Shown here: one piece after another, positions 25,589 through 34,153 of the stretch
Numbering within the stretch: position 1 is the stretch's first letter
Layout of the letters: every line of letters begins with the position of its first letter
Source of the DNA: Pseudomonadota bacterium
GTDB taxonomy: Bacteria > Pseudomonadota > Alphaproteobacteria > Rhizobiales > Devosiaceae
Direction: 5' to 3'
Length of the DNA: 64,000 bases
NCBI GenBank assembly: GCA_023391095.1
Contig: JAEWBN010000022.1
Coordinates: forward strand, 372,001-436,000
Made by a program: the position numbers and the translations under genes
The notes under the pieces: generated by a model
The model's database searches: none
Seen by the model: only the letters and a program-made list of their open reading frames with translations
Told to the model about the DNA's origin: nothing

Positions 25589-25995
25589 TTGGACAGGAAT
25601 TCCGGGCCAAAAGAATGGGGCAGAAGCTGCCCCAGGGTCTGCACCAGCGGCGCGCCGTCGACCCCGTGGGAAATCACCTCGACATCGAGGTCAGCAAATT
25701 CGCGAATACGCTGCCGACAGCCGCCGCAGGGCGTTACCGGCATTGCGCCCGGCCCGGTCACGTAGATGCGCTTGATCCGCTTTCCGCCACCCGCCAGCAT
25801 AGCCGCAATGGCGCTGGGTTCGGCGCAATTGCCGACCGGATAAGCCGCATTCTCGACATTGCAGCCTGCATAGATCTTGCCGTTGTCGGCCAGGATGGCT
25901 GCACCCACCTGGAAGTTGGAGTAGGGCGCGTAGGCATTTCTGCGCACGGCTTCTGCCGCTTCGAACAGGGCTATGTCTTGATCGGTTGGGGTCAT
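25585..25995 (-). CDS. cdd: Cytidine deaminase
   Basis: Deaminates (deoxy)cytidine to (deoxy)uridine, feeding DeoA and Upp. The 136-residue homotetrameric-type enzyme has the zinc site: Cys57 and catalytic Glu59 in NCAEP, and Cys90 and Cys93 in PCGGC. NVENAAYP binds the ribose. I chose the ATG at 25995 because GGAG sits 7 nt upstream; an ATG four codons earlier overlaps that ribosome-binding site, and the frame further up is not conserved. ATGA overlap with punA. Confidence 0.95.
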   Translation of the reverse strand: MTPTDQDIALFEAAEAVRRNAYAPYSNFQVGAAILADNGKIYAGCNVENAAYPVGNCAEPSAIAAMLAGGGKRIKRIYVTGPGAMPVTPCGGCRQRIREFADLDVEVISHGVDGAPLVQTLGQLLPHSFGPEFLSK

Positions 25996-26139
25996 CTTTA
26001 TCTCCATGAGGATGGATATTGGCATCCTCCGACTGTCATCCCGGTATGGCTGGTTTGGCCATCCTTGATCTCTCAGGACAGACACTGGCTCGGTCAGGTG
26101 ATAGTCGCGTTCAGCGGGCGGCAGGACAAGACGGGCGCC

Positions 26140-27105
26140 CTACCGCTCCTTGGTATAGGGCACGCCGCCGGCCTTTGGCCCCACGGCCTTGCCAATAAAG
26201 CCGGCCAGCAACACCACCGTCAGGACATAGGGCAGTGCCTGGATGGCCTGGACTGGAATTTCGATGCCGCCGAGGCTTGCGCCCTGCAAACGGATCTGCA
26301 ACGCATCGAGGAAACCAAACAGCAGACAGGTGAACATGGCCGGCACGGGTTTCCACTTGGCAAAAATCAGCGCCGCAAGCGCGATGAAGCCTTTGCCGGC
26401 GGTCATGTTGTTCCCGAAACCAGAGCCTTGCGCGATGGAGAAGTAGGCACCCGCAAAGCCGCAAAGGAGGCCGGTGATCAGCACTGCCTGGTAGCGCAGC
26501 TTCACCACGGAAATGCCGGCTGTATCGACCGCCTTCGGGTTCTCGCCCACGGCCCGCAAGCGCAGGCCAAAGCGGGTTCGATAGAGCACATAGGCCGTGA
26601 TGGGGACAGCAAGGAACGCGACGTAAACGAGGATGTAATGGCCCGAAATCAGCTCCTGGTAGATCGGACCGACAAGCGGTATCTGCCCGATCTCGCGGGC
26701 GAACGGTAACTCGATCGCGCCGAACCGGCCTTCGCCAGAAAGTTGGGGCGTACGCCCGCCCTGGCGGAAGAGCTGCTGCCCCAGGAACGTGGTCATGCCG
26801 GCCGCCAACATGTTGATGGCGACGCCGGCGATGAGCTGGTTGCCCTTGAGCGTGATTGCTGCGGCGCCCTGCAGCAGTGCTGTCATGACCGAAATCGCCA
26901 AGGCTGCGAGCAGACCAATCCAGGCCGATCCCGTGACAGCGGCGAAGACGCCGGCCGCAAAGGCAGCCATCAGCATCTTGCCTTCAAGGCCAATGTCGAA
27001 AACGCCGGCGCGTTCGGAATACATGCCGGCCAGGCAGGCGAGCAGTAGGGGTGTCGACAGACGCAGCGTCGCGTCGAGGAGCGAGAGAATGGCAAGAGAA
27101 TCCAT
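26140..27105 (-). CDS. ABC transporter permease (nucleoside type)
   Basis: 321-residue inner-membrane permease of the branched-chain/ribose superfamily, with about nine to ten hydrophobic segments starting at residue 16. The cytoplasmic loop GENPKAVDTAGISV (about 205-218) is the EAA-like contact to the ATPase. In homologous systems (for example NupQ) this protein pairs with the larger permease encoded just upstream. Four nt separate the two genes. 144 nt lie between it and cdd, the widest gap inside the operon. Confidence 0.93.
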   Translation of the reverse strand: MDSLAILSLLDATLRLSTPLLLACLAGMYSERAGVFDIGLEGKMLMAAFAAGVFAAVTGSAWIGLLAALAISVMTALLQGAAAITLKGNQLIAGVAINMLAAGMTTFLGQQLFRQGGRTPQLSGEGRFGAIELPFAREIGQIPLVGPIYQELISGHYILVYVAFLAVPITAYVLYRTRFGLRLRAVGENPKAVDTAGISVVKLRYQAVLITGLLCGFAGAYFSIAQGSGFGNNMTAGKGFIALAALIFAKWKPVPAMFTCLLFGFLDALQIRLQGASLGGIEIPVQAIQALPYVLTVVLLAGFIGKAVGPKAGGVPYTKER

Positions 27106-27108
27106 GGC

Positions 27109-28239
27109 TCAGCTCTCCGACTTGACGGCTGCGCGGTCCACCGCTTCAGCCTTTTGTTCCGGCGAAAACAGCATCAAGGTGCGCTGCAGCCCGGGGCGGA
27201 ACAGCCCTTCCATGGCGCCGGTGAACAGGATGACGAGCGCCTGAATGATCACCACCACGGTCCGGTCGAGACCGGAAATGACATATTGCAGCTCGTTGCC
27301 GCCCTGATAAAGGGCGCCGAAGAGCAAAGCCGCAAAGGCGATGCCGATGGGATGATTGCGCCCCATCAGCGCCACGGCGATACCCACGAAACCGGCATCA
27401 GCGACGAAATCGAGCACAAGCCGGTTCTGGACGCCGAGCACTTCGTTGACCGCAACCATGCCGGCCAGGGCGCCCGAAAGCGTCATGGTGATCATGATCA
27501 TGCGGGAATTGGAAATGCCGGCATAGCGGGCTGCGGTGGGATTTTGCCCCATCACGCGCAGTGCGTAACCAAAACGCGTATGCCAGACCAGGACATAGAC
27601 CCCAATCAGCGCCGCAATGGCGAGGAAAATCGAAAAGTTGACCGGGGTGTAATTGAAGGGCGCAAAGAAGGTGCCGATCTTTGGCATGCGTCCGGCTTCG
27701 GCGATCATTGCCGATTCTGGCCCTGACACGCCGGCCGGCTTCAGCACGCGATTGAGCATGTAGATCATCAGAGCCGAAGCGATGAAATTGAACATGATCG
27801 TGGTGATCACCACGTGGCTGCCGCGCTTGGCCTGGAGCCAACCGGGCACAAAGGCCCAGAAACCGCCGAATGCAGCTGCCGCAAGAATGGCAACGGGCGC
27901 GATGATCAGCCAATGGGTATCCTGCAGGGCCAGAGCCACAAGGATAACGCCGAGCCCGGCCACATAGGCCTGCCCATTGCCGCCGATATTGAAGAGCCCG
28001 CCATGGGCGGCGACCGCAACGGCGAGGCCGGCAAAGATGAAGTTGGTAGCGTAGTAGAGCGTATAGCCGATGTTGTAGCCGTTGCCGAAGGCACCGGTCA
28101 CGATGGCCCCGATGGCGGTGAAGGGGTTGTGTCCGATGGCCAGCACGACCAGGCCGGATACCACCAGCGCCAGCAGAAGATTGAGAAGCGGCAGCAGGAC
28201 CACATCGGCCCATCGGGGAAGCGGACGAAGCGCGCTCAT
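27109..28239 (-). CDS. ABC transporter permease (nucleoside type), larger partner
   Basis: 376-residue inner-membrane permease, NupP-like. About ten hydrophobic segments; the ATPase-contact loop reads GQNPTAARYAGIS (about 240-252). The last 35 residues are polar. ATGA overlap with the ATPase gene upstream. Together with the second permease it would form the heterodimeric channel. Substrate inferred as nucleosides because the genes lead into cdd, punA, deoA and deoB. Confidence 0.93.
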   Translation of the reverse strand: MSALRPLPRWADVVLLPLLNLLLALVVSGLVVLAIGHNPFTAIGAIVTGAFGNGYNIGYTLYYATNFIFAGLAVAVAAHGGLFNIGGNGQAYVAGLGVILVALALQDTHWLIIAPVAILAAAAFGGFWAFVPGWLQAKRGSHVVITTIMFNFIASALMIYMLNRVLKPAGVSGPESAMIAEAGRMPKIGTFFAPFNYTPVNFSIFLAIAALIGVYVLVWHTRFGYALRVMGQNPTAARYAGISNSRMIMITMTLSGALAGMVAVNEVLGVQNRLVLDFVADAGFVGIAVALMGRNHPIGIAFAALLFGALYQGGNELQYVISGLDRTVVVIIQALVILFTGAMEGLFRPGLQRTLMLFSPEQKAEAVDRAAVKSES

Positions 28240-29861
28240 GGCAGGGGTCCCTGTTCGGCGATGCCAAGGCCGCGCGGTTGGGCCTTCTGGTTGATACCGG
28301 CCATCATCAAGCCGAGGTCGCCCTCGGTGGCGGTGGCCGGGTCGGCCTCGCCCACGATGACGCCGTCAAACATGACGAGAATGCGGTCCGAGAGCGAACG
28401 GATTTCGTCGAGCTCAACCGAGACAAGAAGGATGGCCTTGCCCGCATCGCGCATCTTGATGATCTGGTTATGAATGAATTCGATGGCGCCGATGTCCACG
28501 CCGCGCGTTGGCTGCCCAACGATCAGCACATCTGGATTGCGGTCCATTTCTCGCGCCAAAACAATCTTTTGCTGATTGCCGCCGGAGAACAGCGACGTCT
28601 TGAGATTGATGTCGGCGGGACGAACATCGAAGGTCTTGATATGCTCGGCCGCCTTGGCCTTCGCAGCGGCGATGTCGAGCAGCGCGCCCTTCTGGTATTC
28701 GGGGCTATGGGAATAGCCCAATACCGCATTTTCCCATTCAGCAAAGCTCGTGACGAGCCCCATCCGCTGACGGTCTTCGGGCACATGGGCAAGCCCGGCC
28801 GCACGGGCGCGCGCCGCGCCATCGTCGCCCTTGAGATGCATTTCATTGCCATTGAGGAGCACGCGTCCGGACTTTTGGTCCCGCATGCCCGTAATGGCCT
28901 CGAGCAATTCGGTCTGGCCATTGCCCGACACACCGGCGATACCAACGATCTCGCCGGCGCGAACGGTGAAGCTCACGTCCTTGACGCGCACGACGCCCAT
29001 GTCGTCGGCAACCGTCAGTCCCTCGACCTCGAGCAGGGTCTTTCCGGGATTGGCCGCGCCTTTTTCGACGCGCAGCAACACGCGGCGGCCGACCATGAGT
29101 TCCGCCAGCTGTTCGGGATTGGTTTCAGCGGTCTTGACCGTTGCGACCATTTCGCCCTGACGCATGACCGAGACATTGTCGGTAATCGCCATGATCTCGC
29201 GCAGCTTGTGGGTGATCAGGATCACCGTCTTGCCCTGCTCGCGAAGGGTCCGCAGCACCCGGAACAGGTCGTCGGCCTCCTTGGGCGTCAGAACGCCGGT
29301 CGGCTCGTCGAGAATCAGGGTTTCAGCGCCGCGATAGAGCGCCTTGAGAATTTCGACGCGCTGCTGCTGGCCGACCGAGATATCCTCGATGATCGCATCG
29401 GGATCGACTTCGAGCTCATATTCGCGCTCAAGCCGGTCCAATTCCCGGCGTGCGCGGTCAAGGCTCGGCTTGATCAGGCCAGAATCCTCAGCGCCCAGAA
29501 CGACATTTTCAAGCACGGTGAAATTGTCGACGAGCATGAAATGCTGGTGCACCATACCGATGCCCAGCGCCAAGGCCTGGCGGCTGTCGGTTATGTCGGC
29601 GGGCTTGCCGTTGACGCGGATCGTGCCGCTGTCGGCGGTGTAAAAGCCATAAAGAATGGACATGAGGGTCGACTTGCCGGCACCGTTTTCACCGACGATG
29701 CCGTGGATGGTCCCTCGCTCGACCTTGAGGTCGATGTCCTTGTTCGCATGAACCGGGCCGAAGCGCTTGTTGACCTTTTCCAGCTCAACAGCCCAGCCGT
29801 TCTGCGGTGACGGTGCAGCGGCCGTTTCCGGCCGCTGCGTGTTGGCATTATCGCCGCTCAT
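28236..29861 (-). CDS. ABC transporter ATPase with two nucleotide-binding domains (nucleoside type)
   Basis: 541 residues, peripheral inner-membrane protein. Domain 1 (about 25-265) has a canonical Walker A GENGAGKST, signature ISVGQQQRVEI and Walker B LILDEPTGVL. Domain 2 (about 280-530) has GVSGNGQTEL in place of Walker A, without the Lys, but an intact-looking signature region LFSGGNQQKIVLAREM; such asymmetry is normal for this family (NupO, RbsA-like). The ATG at 29861 lies 11 nt after the binding-protein stop; an earlier TTG would overlap that gene. Confidence 0.94.
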   Translation of the reverse strand: MSGDNANTQRPETAAAPSPQNGWAVELEKVNKRFGPVHANKDIDLKVERGTIHGIVGENGAGKSTLMSILYGFYTADSGTIRVNGKPADITDSRQALALGIGMVHQHFMLVDNFTVLENVVLGAEDSGLIKPSLDRARRELDRLEREYELEVDPDAIIEDISVGQQQRVEILKALYRGAETLILDEPTGVLTPKEADDLFRVLRTLREQGKTVILITHKLREIMAITDNVSVMRQGEMVATVKTAETNPEQLAELMVGRRVLLRVEKGAANPGKTLLEVEGLTVADDMGVVRVKDVSFTVRAGEIVGIAGVSGNGQTELLEAITGMRDQKSGRVLLNGNEMHLKGDDGAARARAAGLAHVPEDRQRMGLVTSFAEWENAVLGYSHSPEYQKGALLDIAAAKAKAAEHIKTFDVRPADINLKTSLFSGGNQQKIVLAREMDRNPDVLIVGQPTRGVDIGAIEFIHNQIIKMRDAGKAILLVSVELDEIRSLSDRILVMFDGVIVGEADPATATEGDLGLMMAGINQKAQPRGLGIAEQGPLP

Positions 29862-29872
29862 GGACTGTCCGA

Positions 29873-30877
29873 TTAAGCCGGGCAAGACGAGTCGGTGGTG
29901 TAGTCGTGAACCTCGATTTCGCCAGAGATAATCTTGGCCTTGAGTTCCTCGACCGTCGCAATCATGTCCTCGGTAATGAGGTCCTGATTGTGCTCGTCGA
30001 TGGCATAGCCCACGAAGTCACCTTCGAGGCCAAGGTTCTTGAGGCCCGGCTCGAAATTGGCGTCATCACCGGCTTTGGTGAAGGCTTCGATCACAGCGTT
30101 GTCGACCCGCTTGAGCATCGAGGTCAGCACCGAACCGGGGTGCAGGTAGTTCTGGTTGCTGTCGACGCCGATGGAGTACTTGCCGGCATCGGCCATGGCC
30201 TGAAGAACGCCGAGGCCCGAGCCGCCAGCGGCGGCGAAAACCACGTCAGCGCCCTGATCCATCGCAGCCTTGGCGAGTTCACCGGCGGTGACCGGATCGT
30301 TCCAGGCGGCCGGGGTGGTGCCGGTATAGGCTTCGAGCACGGTGGCGTCAGGATTGACTGCCTTGGCGCCCTGGGCGTAGCCGCAATAGAACTTGTGGAT
30401 CAGCGGAACGTCCATGCCGCCGACGAAGCCGACCGTGCCGGTTTCGGACTTGAGCGCTGCAATGGCACCAACAAGGAACGAGCCGGTGTGCTCATCGAAC
30501 AGCAGCGACTGCACGTTGGGCGCGTCCACCACGGCGTCGATCACCACAAAATTGGTGTCAGGGAATTCGCCAGCGAGCGGGCCAAGCACCGATTCCCACA
30601 TGAAGCTCATCACCACGACCGGGTTGGAGCCCTGGCTGGCGAAGCGGCGCAGGGCCTGCTCGCGCTGGGCATCGTTCTGCAGTTCGAGGTCGACATAGTT
30701 AGCGCCGGTGTCGGCCTTCCAGGCTTCCGCGCCGTTATAGGCGGACTCGTTGAAGGACTTGTCGAATTTGCCGCCCAGATCGTAGATCAGTGCGGGGTCG
30801 GCCAGAGCCGCGCCGGTCATCAGGGCGCCCATGGCGACGCCGCCGGCTACAGCCTTGGTGAGGGTGGAAATTTTCAT
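29873..30877 (-). CDS. BMP family substrate-binding lipoprotein-like protein (nucleoside ABC transporter)
   Basis: Periplasmic receptor of the transporter, 334 residues, Bmp/PnrA family, which binds nucleosides in characterised members. A Sec signal peptide ends at GAALA before DPALIYDLGG; there is no lipobox Cys, so it is probably free in the periplasm despite the family name. The family's GGKFDKSFNE ligand loop and VGFVGGMDVPLI are clear. AGGGAG about 11 nt upstream supports the ATG at 30877. It is first in the 13-kb operon. Confidence 0.93.
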   Translation of the reverse strand: MKISTLTKAVAGGVAMGALMTGAALADPALIYDLGGKFDKSFNESAYNGAEAWKADTGANYVDLELQNDAQREQALRRFASQGSNPVVVMSFMWESVLGPLAGEFPDTNFVVIDAVVDAPNVQSLLFDEHTGSFLVGAIAALKSETGTVGFVGGMDVPLIHKFYCGYAQGAKAVNPDATVLEAYTGTTPAAWNDPVTAGELAKAAMDQGADVVFAAAGGSGLGVLQAMADAGKYSIGVDSNQNYLHPGSVLTSMLKRVDNAVIEAFTKAGDDANFEPGLKNLGLEGDFVGYAIDEHNQDLITEDMIATVEELKAKIISGEIEVHDYTTDSSCPA

Positions 30878-30948
30878 TGATTGTATCTCCCTGTCTCGCA
30901 CCAGTATGGGGCGTGGGCCCAAGCGACAACTGGTTGCGCTAACGAGGG

Positions 30949-30977
30949 ATAAAATCGTGCATTCACGCTGCCTGCAA
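30949..30977 (-). promoter_or_regulatory. Candidate promoter for the nucleoside operon
   Basis: On the minus strand TTGCAG and TTTTAT are separated by 17 nt, about 70 nt before the binding-protein start codon. Each hexamer matches the sigma-70 consensus only in part (3/6 and 4/6). It is the best-spaced pair I see, but weak. Confidence 0.3.
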
Positions 30978-31056
30978 GAGGGATGACGCGATATTTTTCC
31001 GGATGGTCAAAATTTGCGCGAAAAGGGCTTTATTCTGGGCAGAGCGCCGTGGCGCA

Positions 31057-31179
31057 TCACAGCTGCTCGAATATTGCCGCGAATAGATGGGCGAAATCGA
31101 CGTCCCAGTAAAGCGTCACCATCGTGGCAAGGGCGGCTATGGCGTAGAGAAAGAGGCTATCGCGGGTCTGGACGGACAT
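31057..31179 (-). CDS. Possible 40-residue membrane miniprotein
   Basis: A short minus-strand frame starts MSVQTRDSLFLYAIA and ends FAAIFEQL, followed by TGA. Residues about 9-24 are strongly hydrophobic and could form one TM helix. It lies in the only coding-like part of the 415-nt gap between the binding-protein gene and the CoxG-like gene, and its codons are mostly GC-ending as in neighbouring genes. There is no good Shine-Dalgarno sequence. A 6-bp inverted repeat (GCTTTT / AAAAGC, 31184-31200) stands just upstream. Product unknown; it may not be real. Confidence 0.4.
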   Translation of the reverse strand: MSVQTRDSLFLYAIAALATMVTLYWDVDFAHLFAAIFEQL

Positions 31180-31293
31180 TTGGGCTTTTGAGTTAAAAGC
31201 GACGAAACCGCTGCGTGTCTCATCCTTGCCGGTGGCCGAATAAAGGCGCTTTTCAGGAAGTGCGTCACAGGGTTAAGGTAGTATTAAGCGGCC

Positions 31294-31773
31294 CTAACCA
31301 ACGGCCTCGCCGCGTTCGAGCGGCGTGATGCCCACCCCCATGGCCGCGGCAAAGCGTTCAAAGAAACCATCGATGATCCTTTGCGCGGAATTGCCGACCA
31401 CGGCACTCCCCAGGCGCATGAGTTGACCCGAGGCGCCCCCCTGCGCGGTGAAATCCAGAAGTGTGTGACCGTCACCCGTGTCCTCGAGACGAACATCGGC
31501 CGCGCCGTGCGCCAGCCCGAGCATGCCGCCCTTGCCCTGCCCCGAAAGCGTGTAGCTCTCAGCAGGGATGATATTGGACAGCTTGAGCTCACCGCGAAAC
31601 ACGGGCTTGACGATGCCCAGGTTGACGGTGATCTCAAGATCAAGCGCGTTCTCTCCGGACCAGGCGATATGACTACAGCCCGGAATCGCCGCCTTGAGCA
31701 TTTGTGGGTCGTTCAGCGTCGTCCAGACGGCGGATCGGTCCGCCTCGATGCGATAGCGTCCGCCAAATTCCAT
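31294..31773 (-). CDS. CoxG-like SRPBCC protein
   Basis: 159 residues of the carbon-monoxide dehydrogenase subunit G (CoxG) family, START/SRPBCC-type ligand-binding fold. It opens MEFGGRYRIEADRSAVW and contains LNDPQMLKAAIPGC, the family's hallmark region, and a late ASGQLMRLGSAVV block. Family members help assemble or place molybdenum hydroxylases at the membrane, but no such hydroxylase gene is in the window, so it is an orphan here. Divergent from the three-gene coiled-coil cluster. Confidence 0.85.
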   Translation of the reverse strand: MEFGGRYRIEADRSAVWTTLNDPQMLKAAIPGCSHIAWSGENALDLEITVNLGIVKPVFRGELKLSNIIPAESYTLSGQGKGGMLGLAHGAADVRLEDTGDGHTLLDFTAQGGASGQLMRLGSAVVGNSAQRIIDGFFERFAAAMGVGITPLERGEAVG

Positions 31774-31961
31774 CAGGCGCGCCCTGATAAAGCGGTTGCG
31801 TGTGGCATCATGGTCCGATCCTGGTCTTTACGTGCGGCTTTTTCGCACCAATATCACCTAAATAGTTGGGCGCAGGCCTGCTTGCAATTGTCAGGGGCGC
31901 GCACAGACGCAATCTAGGGGCAAGGCAAATGCCCAGCCGCCCAACACTACGGGAGCCAGAA

Positions 31962-33182
31962 ATGACCGAGTCAGTGACCACGACCACCACCGCAACTGCT
32001 ATGCCGGCCATGACGGAAAAGCCGCTGCAGTATCTGGACAAGGCGGTCAACGCCATCCGCGACCTGGGCATCTGGCCCGAGAACCAGGGCGAGCAGCCCA
32101 TCACCGGGCTTCTGAGCCAGATCACCGAGCTGGACGAGACGCGTGTCATCCTGATCGGCCGCACCCTGAGCCAGGCGAGCGCCTTCAACGAAGTGGTGCG
32201 CGAGCAGGTCGCGGCCATGCAGATCGGTGAGCGCTACGAAGAGATCACCAAGGGCTTTGACAGCATCCGCGACGATGCCAAGGCCATGGTCGACCAGCTT
32301 CAGGACAACAAGATCGACCTGTTCGAGCGTGTCTCCAATGTGTGGATGAAGATCTCCCGCGGCGACATCGCAACGCGTTTCGACAAGATCCGCGACATCT
32401 ATCTCGATGTCACCAAGGACACCAAGGACCAGATCGACCGCGAGCAGATCATCCTTGAAGCCTATCGCGATTTCCGCGGCGCGCTCAAGCAGGCCGAGGT
32501 CATGGCGCTTGAAGTGCTGCACACGGCCGAGGGGCGCCTTGAGGAAAAGAAGAACATTCTCCAGGGTGCCGCCGACACGCTTGCTGCCTATGCGGGCGAT
32601 GTCCCGGCTGACCGTGCGCGCCTCGAAATGGCACGCGACGAGCGCCTGCGCGAAATGCAGAACGAGGAAAAGCGCTACCAGATCGCCAAGGATCTGTCGG
32701 ACAACCTCACCATTTCCTACAACACTTCCGAAGTGGTGATGGCCCGTCTGATGCAGACGACCAACGCCAAGGAACGCGTCTACCAGCAGTCGATCTCGTT
32801 CTTCTCGACCAACGAAACTGTTCTGACCGCCCTTTCGGCGTCCTTTACAGGCATGTTTGGCCTGCATGAGTCGACCGCTACTCTCAACGCGATGAAGGAA
32901 GGCATGAGCAAGTCGCTCGAGACCCTCTCGGAGATCGGCGACAAGGTCCAGGAAGAAGCCGTCCGCGCTGGTTACGGCCCGACGGTGCGGGCCGATGCCG
33001 TCAAGAAGCTGGTCGATTCCGTGGTCAACTTCCAGGAGAAGAGCCGGACGATCATCAACGAGATGCGCGTCGCCTCGACCAAGAATTCGGCAGAGATCCG
33101 CGATGCCGTGGAAGATGGCAAGCGCCGCCTGGCCGCCCTTGCGGCCGATGGCAATGCGCTCCTGCTCGAAACCAAGAACTGA
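31962..33182 (+). CDS. Coiled-coil protein of unknown function, first gene of a three-gene cluster
   Basis: 406 residues, almost all helical and charged, no signal peptide and no TM segment. Helical heptads are dense from about residue 90 to 270 (for example RDERLREMQNEEKRYQIA) and again in the last 100. The middle (about 275-380) is Ser/Thr-rich helix, with NETVLTALSASFTGMFGLHES. The overall plan recalls the TelA toxic-anion-resistance family, but I see no decisive motif, so this is only a suggestion. I chose the ATG at 31962; the frame is open for 32 more codons but these look unconserved. It is followed 28 nt later by the second cluster gene. Confidence 0.75.
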   Translation: MTESVTTTTTATAMPAMTEKPLQYLDKAVNAIRDLGIWPENQGEQPITGLLSQITELDETRVILIGRTLSQASAFNEVVREQVAAMQIGERYEEITKGFDSIRDDAKAMVDQLQDNKIDLFERVSNVWMKISRGDIATRFDKIRDIYLDVTKDTKDQIDREQIILEAYRDFRGALKQAEVMALEVLHTAEGRLEEKKNILQGAADTLAAYAGDVPADRARLEMARDERLREMQNEEKRYQIAKDLSDNLTISYNTSEVVMARLMQTTNAKERVYQQSISFFSTNETVLTALSASFTGMFGLHESTATLNAMKEGMSKSLETLSEIGDKVQEEAVRAGYGPTVRADAVKKLVDSVVNFQEKSRTIINEMRVASTKNSAEIRDAVEDGKRRLAALAADGNALLLETKN

Positions 33183-33210
33183 CCGAAACGCGAACGGGTG
33201 ATTGCATCGC

Positions 33211-34149
33211 ATGAGTGACGCTACAGCCAAACCGGCTGCACCCCTCGACGAGGTCATGCTGGCCATGGACGTGGTCGACACGCTCCGACACCGGCAAGAC
33301 CTCGTGACGCGCGAGCTTGATGGGGTGGTGCGCGAGCGCCAGCTCATCGAGCGGCTGCGCGCCATCTATCATGATCAGGGCATTGACGTGCCCGATCACA
33401 TTCTCAAGGAAGGCGTCGCCGCACTGGCCGAAAGCCGGTTCACCTACGAGCCGCCCAGGCCGGGTCTCGGCACGACGCTGGCCCATCTTTACGTCGGCCG
33501 CAAGAAATGGGGCCGGCCGGTCCTTGCCGCGCTCATCGCAGCCGTGGTGATCGGCGTCGGCTATTTTGGTGTCTGGCAGCCATACCAGGCCGGGCAGGCC
33601 GAACAGGCCCGTCTGGAGCTCAGCGAAGGCCTGCCGGCGCAGATGGACGCGCTGTACCAGACGATCTACGAAGAGACCAAGGTGCAGCAGGCTGTTGTTC
33701 AGGCCGAGGCTCTGCGCACGCGGGGCAAAGCGCTTGCGGCAGAGGGGAATCGCGCTGGCGCCGAGGATGCCTTGGAGCAGCTCATCGCGCTGCGTGACCG
33801 CTTGCGTCAGGTCTATTCACTGCGCATCGTCAACAGGCAGGGCGTTGATTCCGGGTTCTGGACCTTCCCCGAGATCAATACCGATGCGACCAACTATTAT
33901 ATCGTGGTCGAGGCACTCGATCCGAGCGGTAACGCGCTTTCGCTGCCCATCCTCAACGAGGAAAACGGAGAAACCGAAACGGTGTCCATGTGGGGCGTGC
34001 GCGTGCCCGAAACCGTCTACGGCGCGGTCGTTGCGGATAAGCGCGACGACGGCATCATCCAAGCCAATGAGGTCGGCCGGAAGTCGGATGGCTTCCTGGA
34101 TGTGGAATATTTGATGCCCGTGCTTGGCGGCGCGGTGACGCGGTGGTGA
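33211..34149 (+). CDS. Single-TM protein (possibly DUF6384-like), second gene of the cluster
   Basis: 312 residues. The first 90 are a helical cytoplasmic segment with LDEVMLAMDVVDTLRHR; a single TM helix follows at about 99-118 (PVLAALIAAVVIGVGYFGVW), then a helical stretch and a C-terminal beta-rich domain (about 205-312) ending with VEYLMPVLGGAVTRW. Topology: N-terminus in, large C-terminal part outside. I recall similar proteins under DUF6384, unverified. The start is the ATG at 33211, three codons inside a TTG frame. It ends 4 nt before the third gene. Confidence 0.75.
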   Translation: MSDATAKPAAPLDEVMLAMDVVDTLRHRQDLVTRELDGVVRERQLIERLRAIYHDQGIDVPDHILKEGVAALAESRFTYEPPRPGLGTTLAHLYVGRKKWGRPVLAALIAAVVIGVGYFGVWQPYQAGQAEQARLELSEGLPAQMDALYQTIYEETKVQQAVVQAEALRTRGKALAAEGNRAGAEDALEQLIALRDRLRQVYSLRIVNRQGVDSGFWTFPEINTDATNYYIVVEALDPSGNALSLPILNEENGETETVSMWGVRVPETVYGAVVADKRDDGIIQANEVGRKSDGFLDVEYLMPVLGGAVTRW

Positions 34150-34153
34150 GACA

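Noticed and set aside
29862..29885. Earlier TTG start for the nucleoside transporter ATPase
   Set aside because: It would overlap the end of the binding-protein gene and adds eight unconserved residues; the ATG at 29861 has normal spacing after that stop codon.
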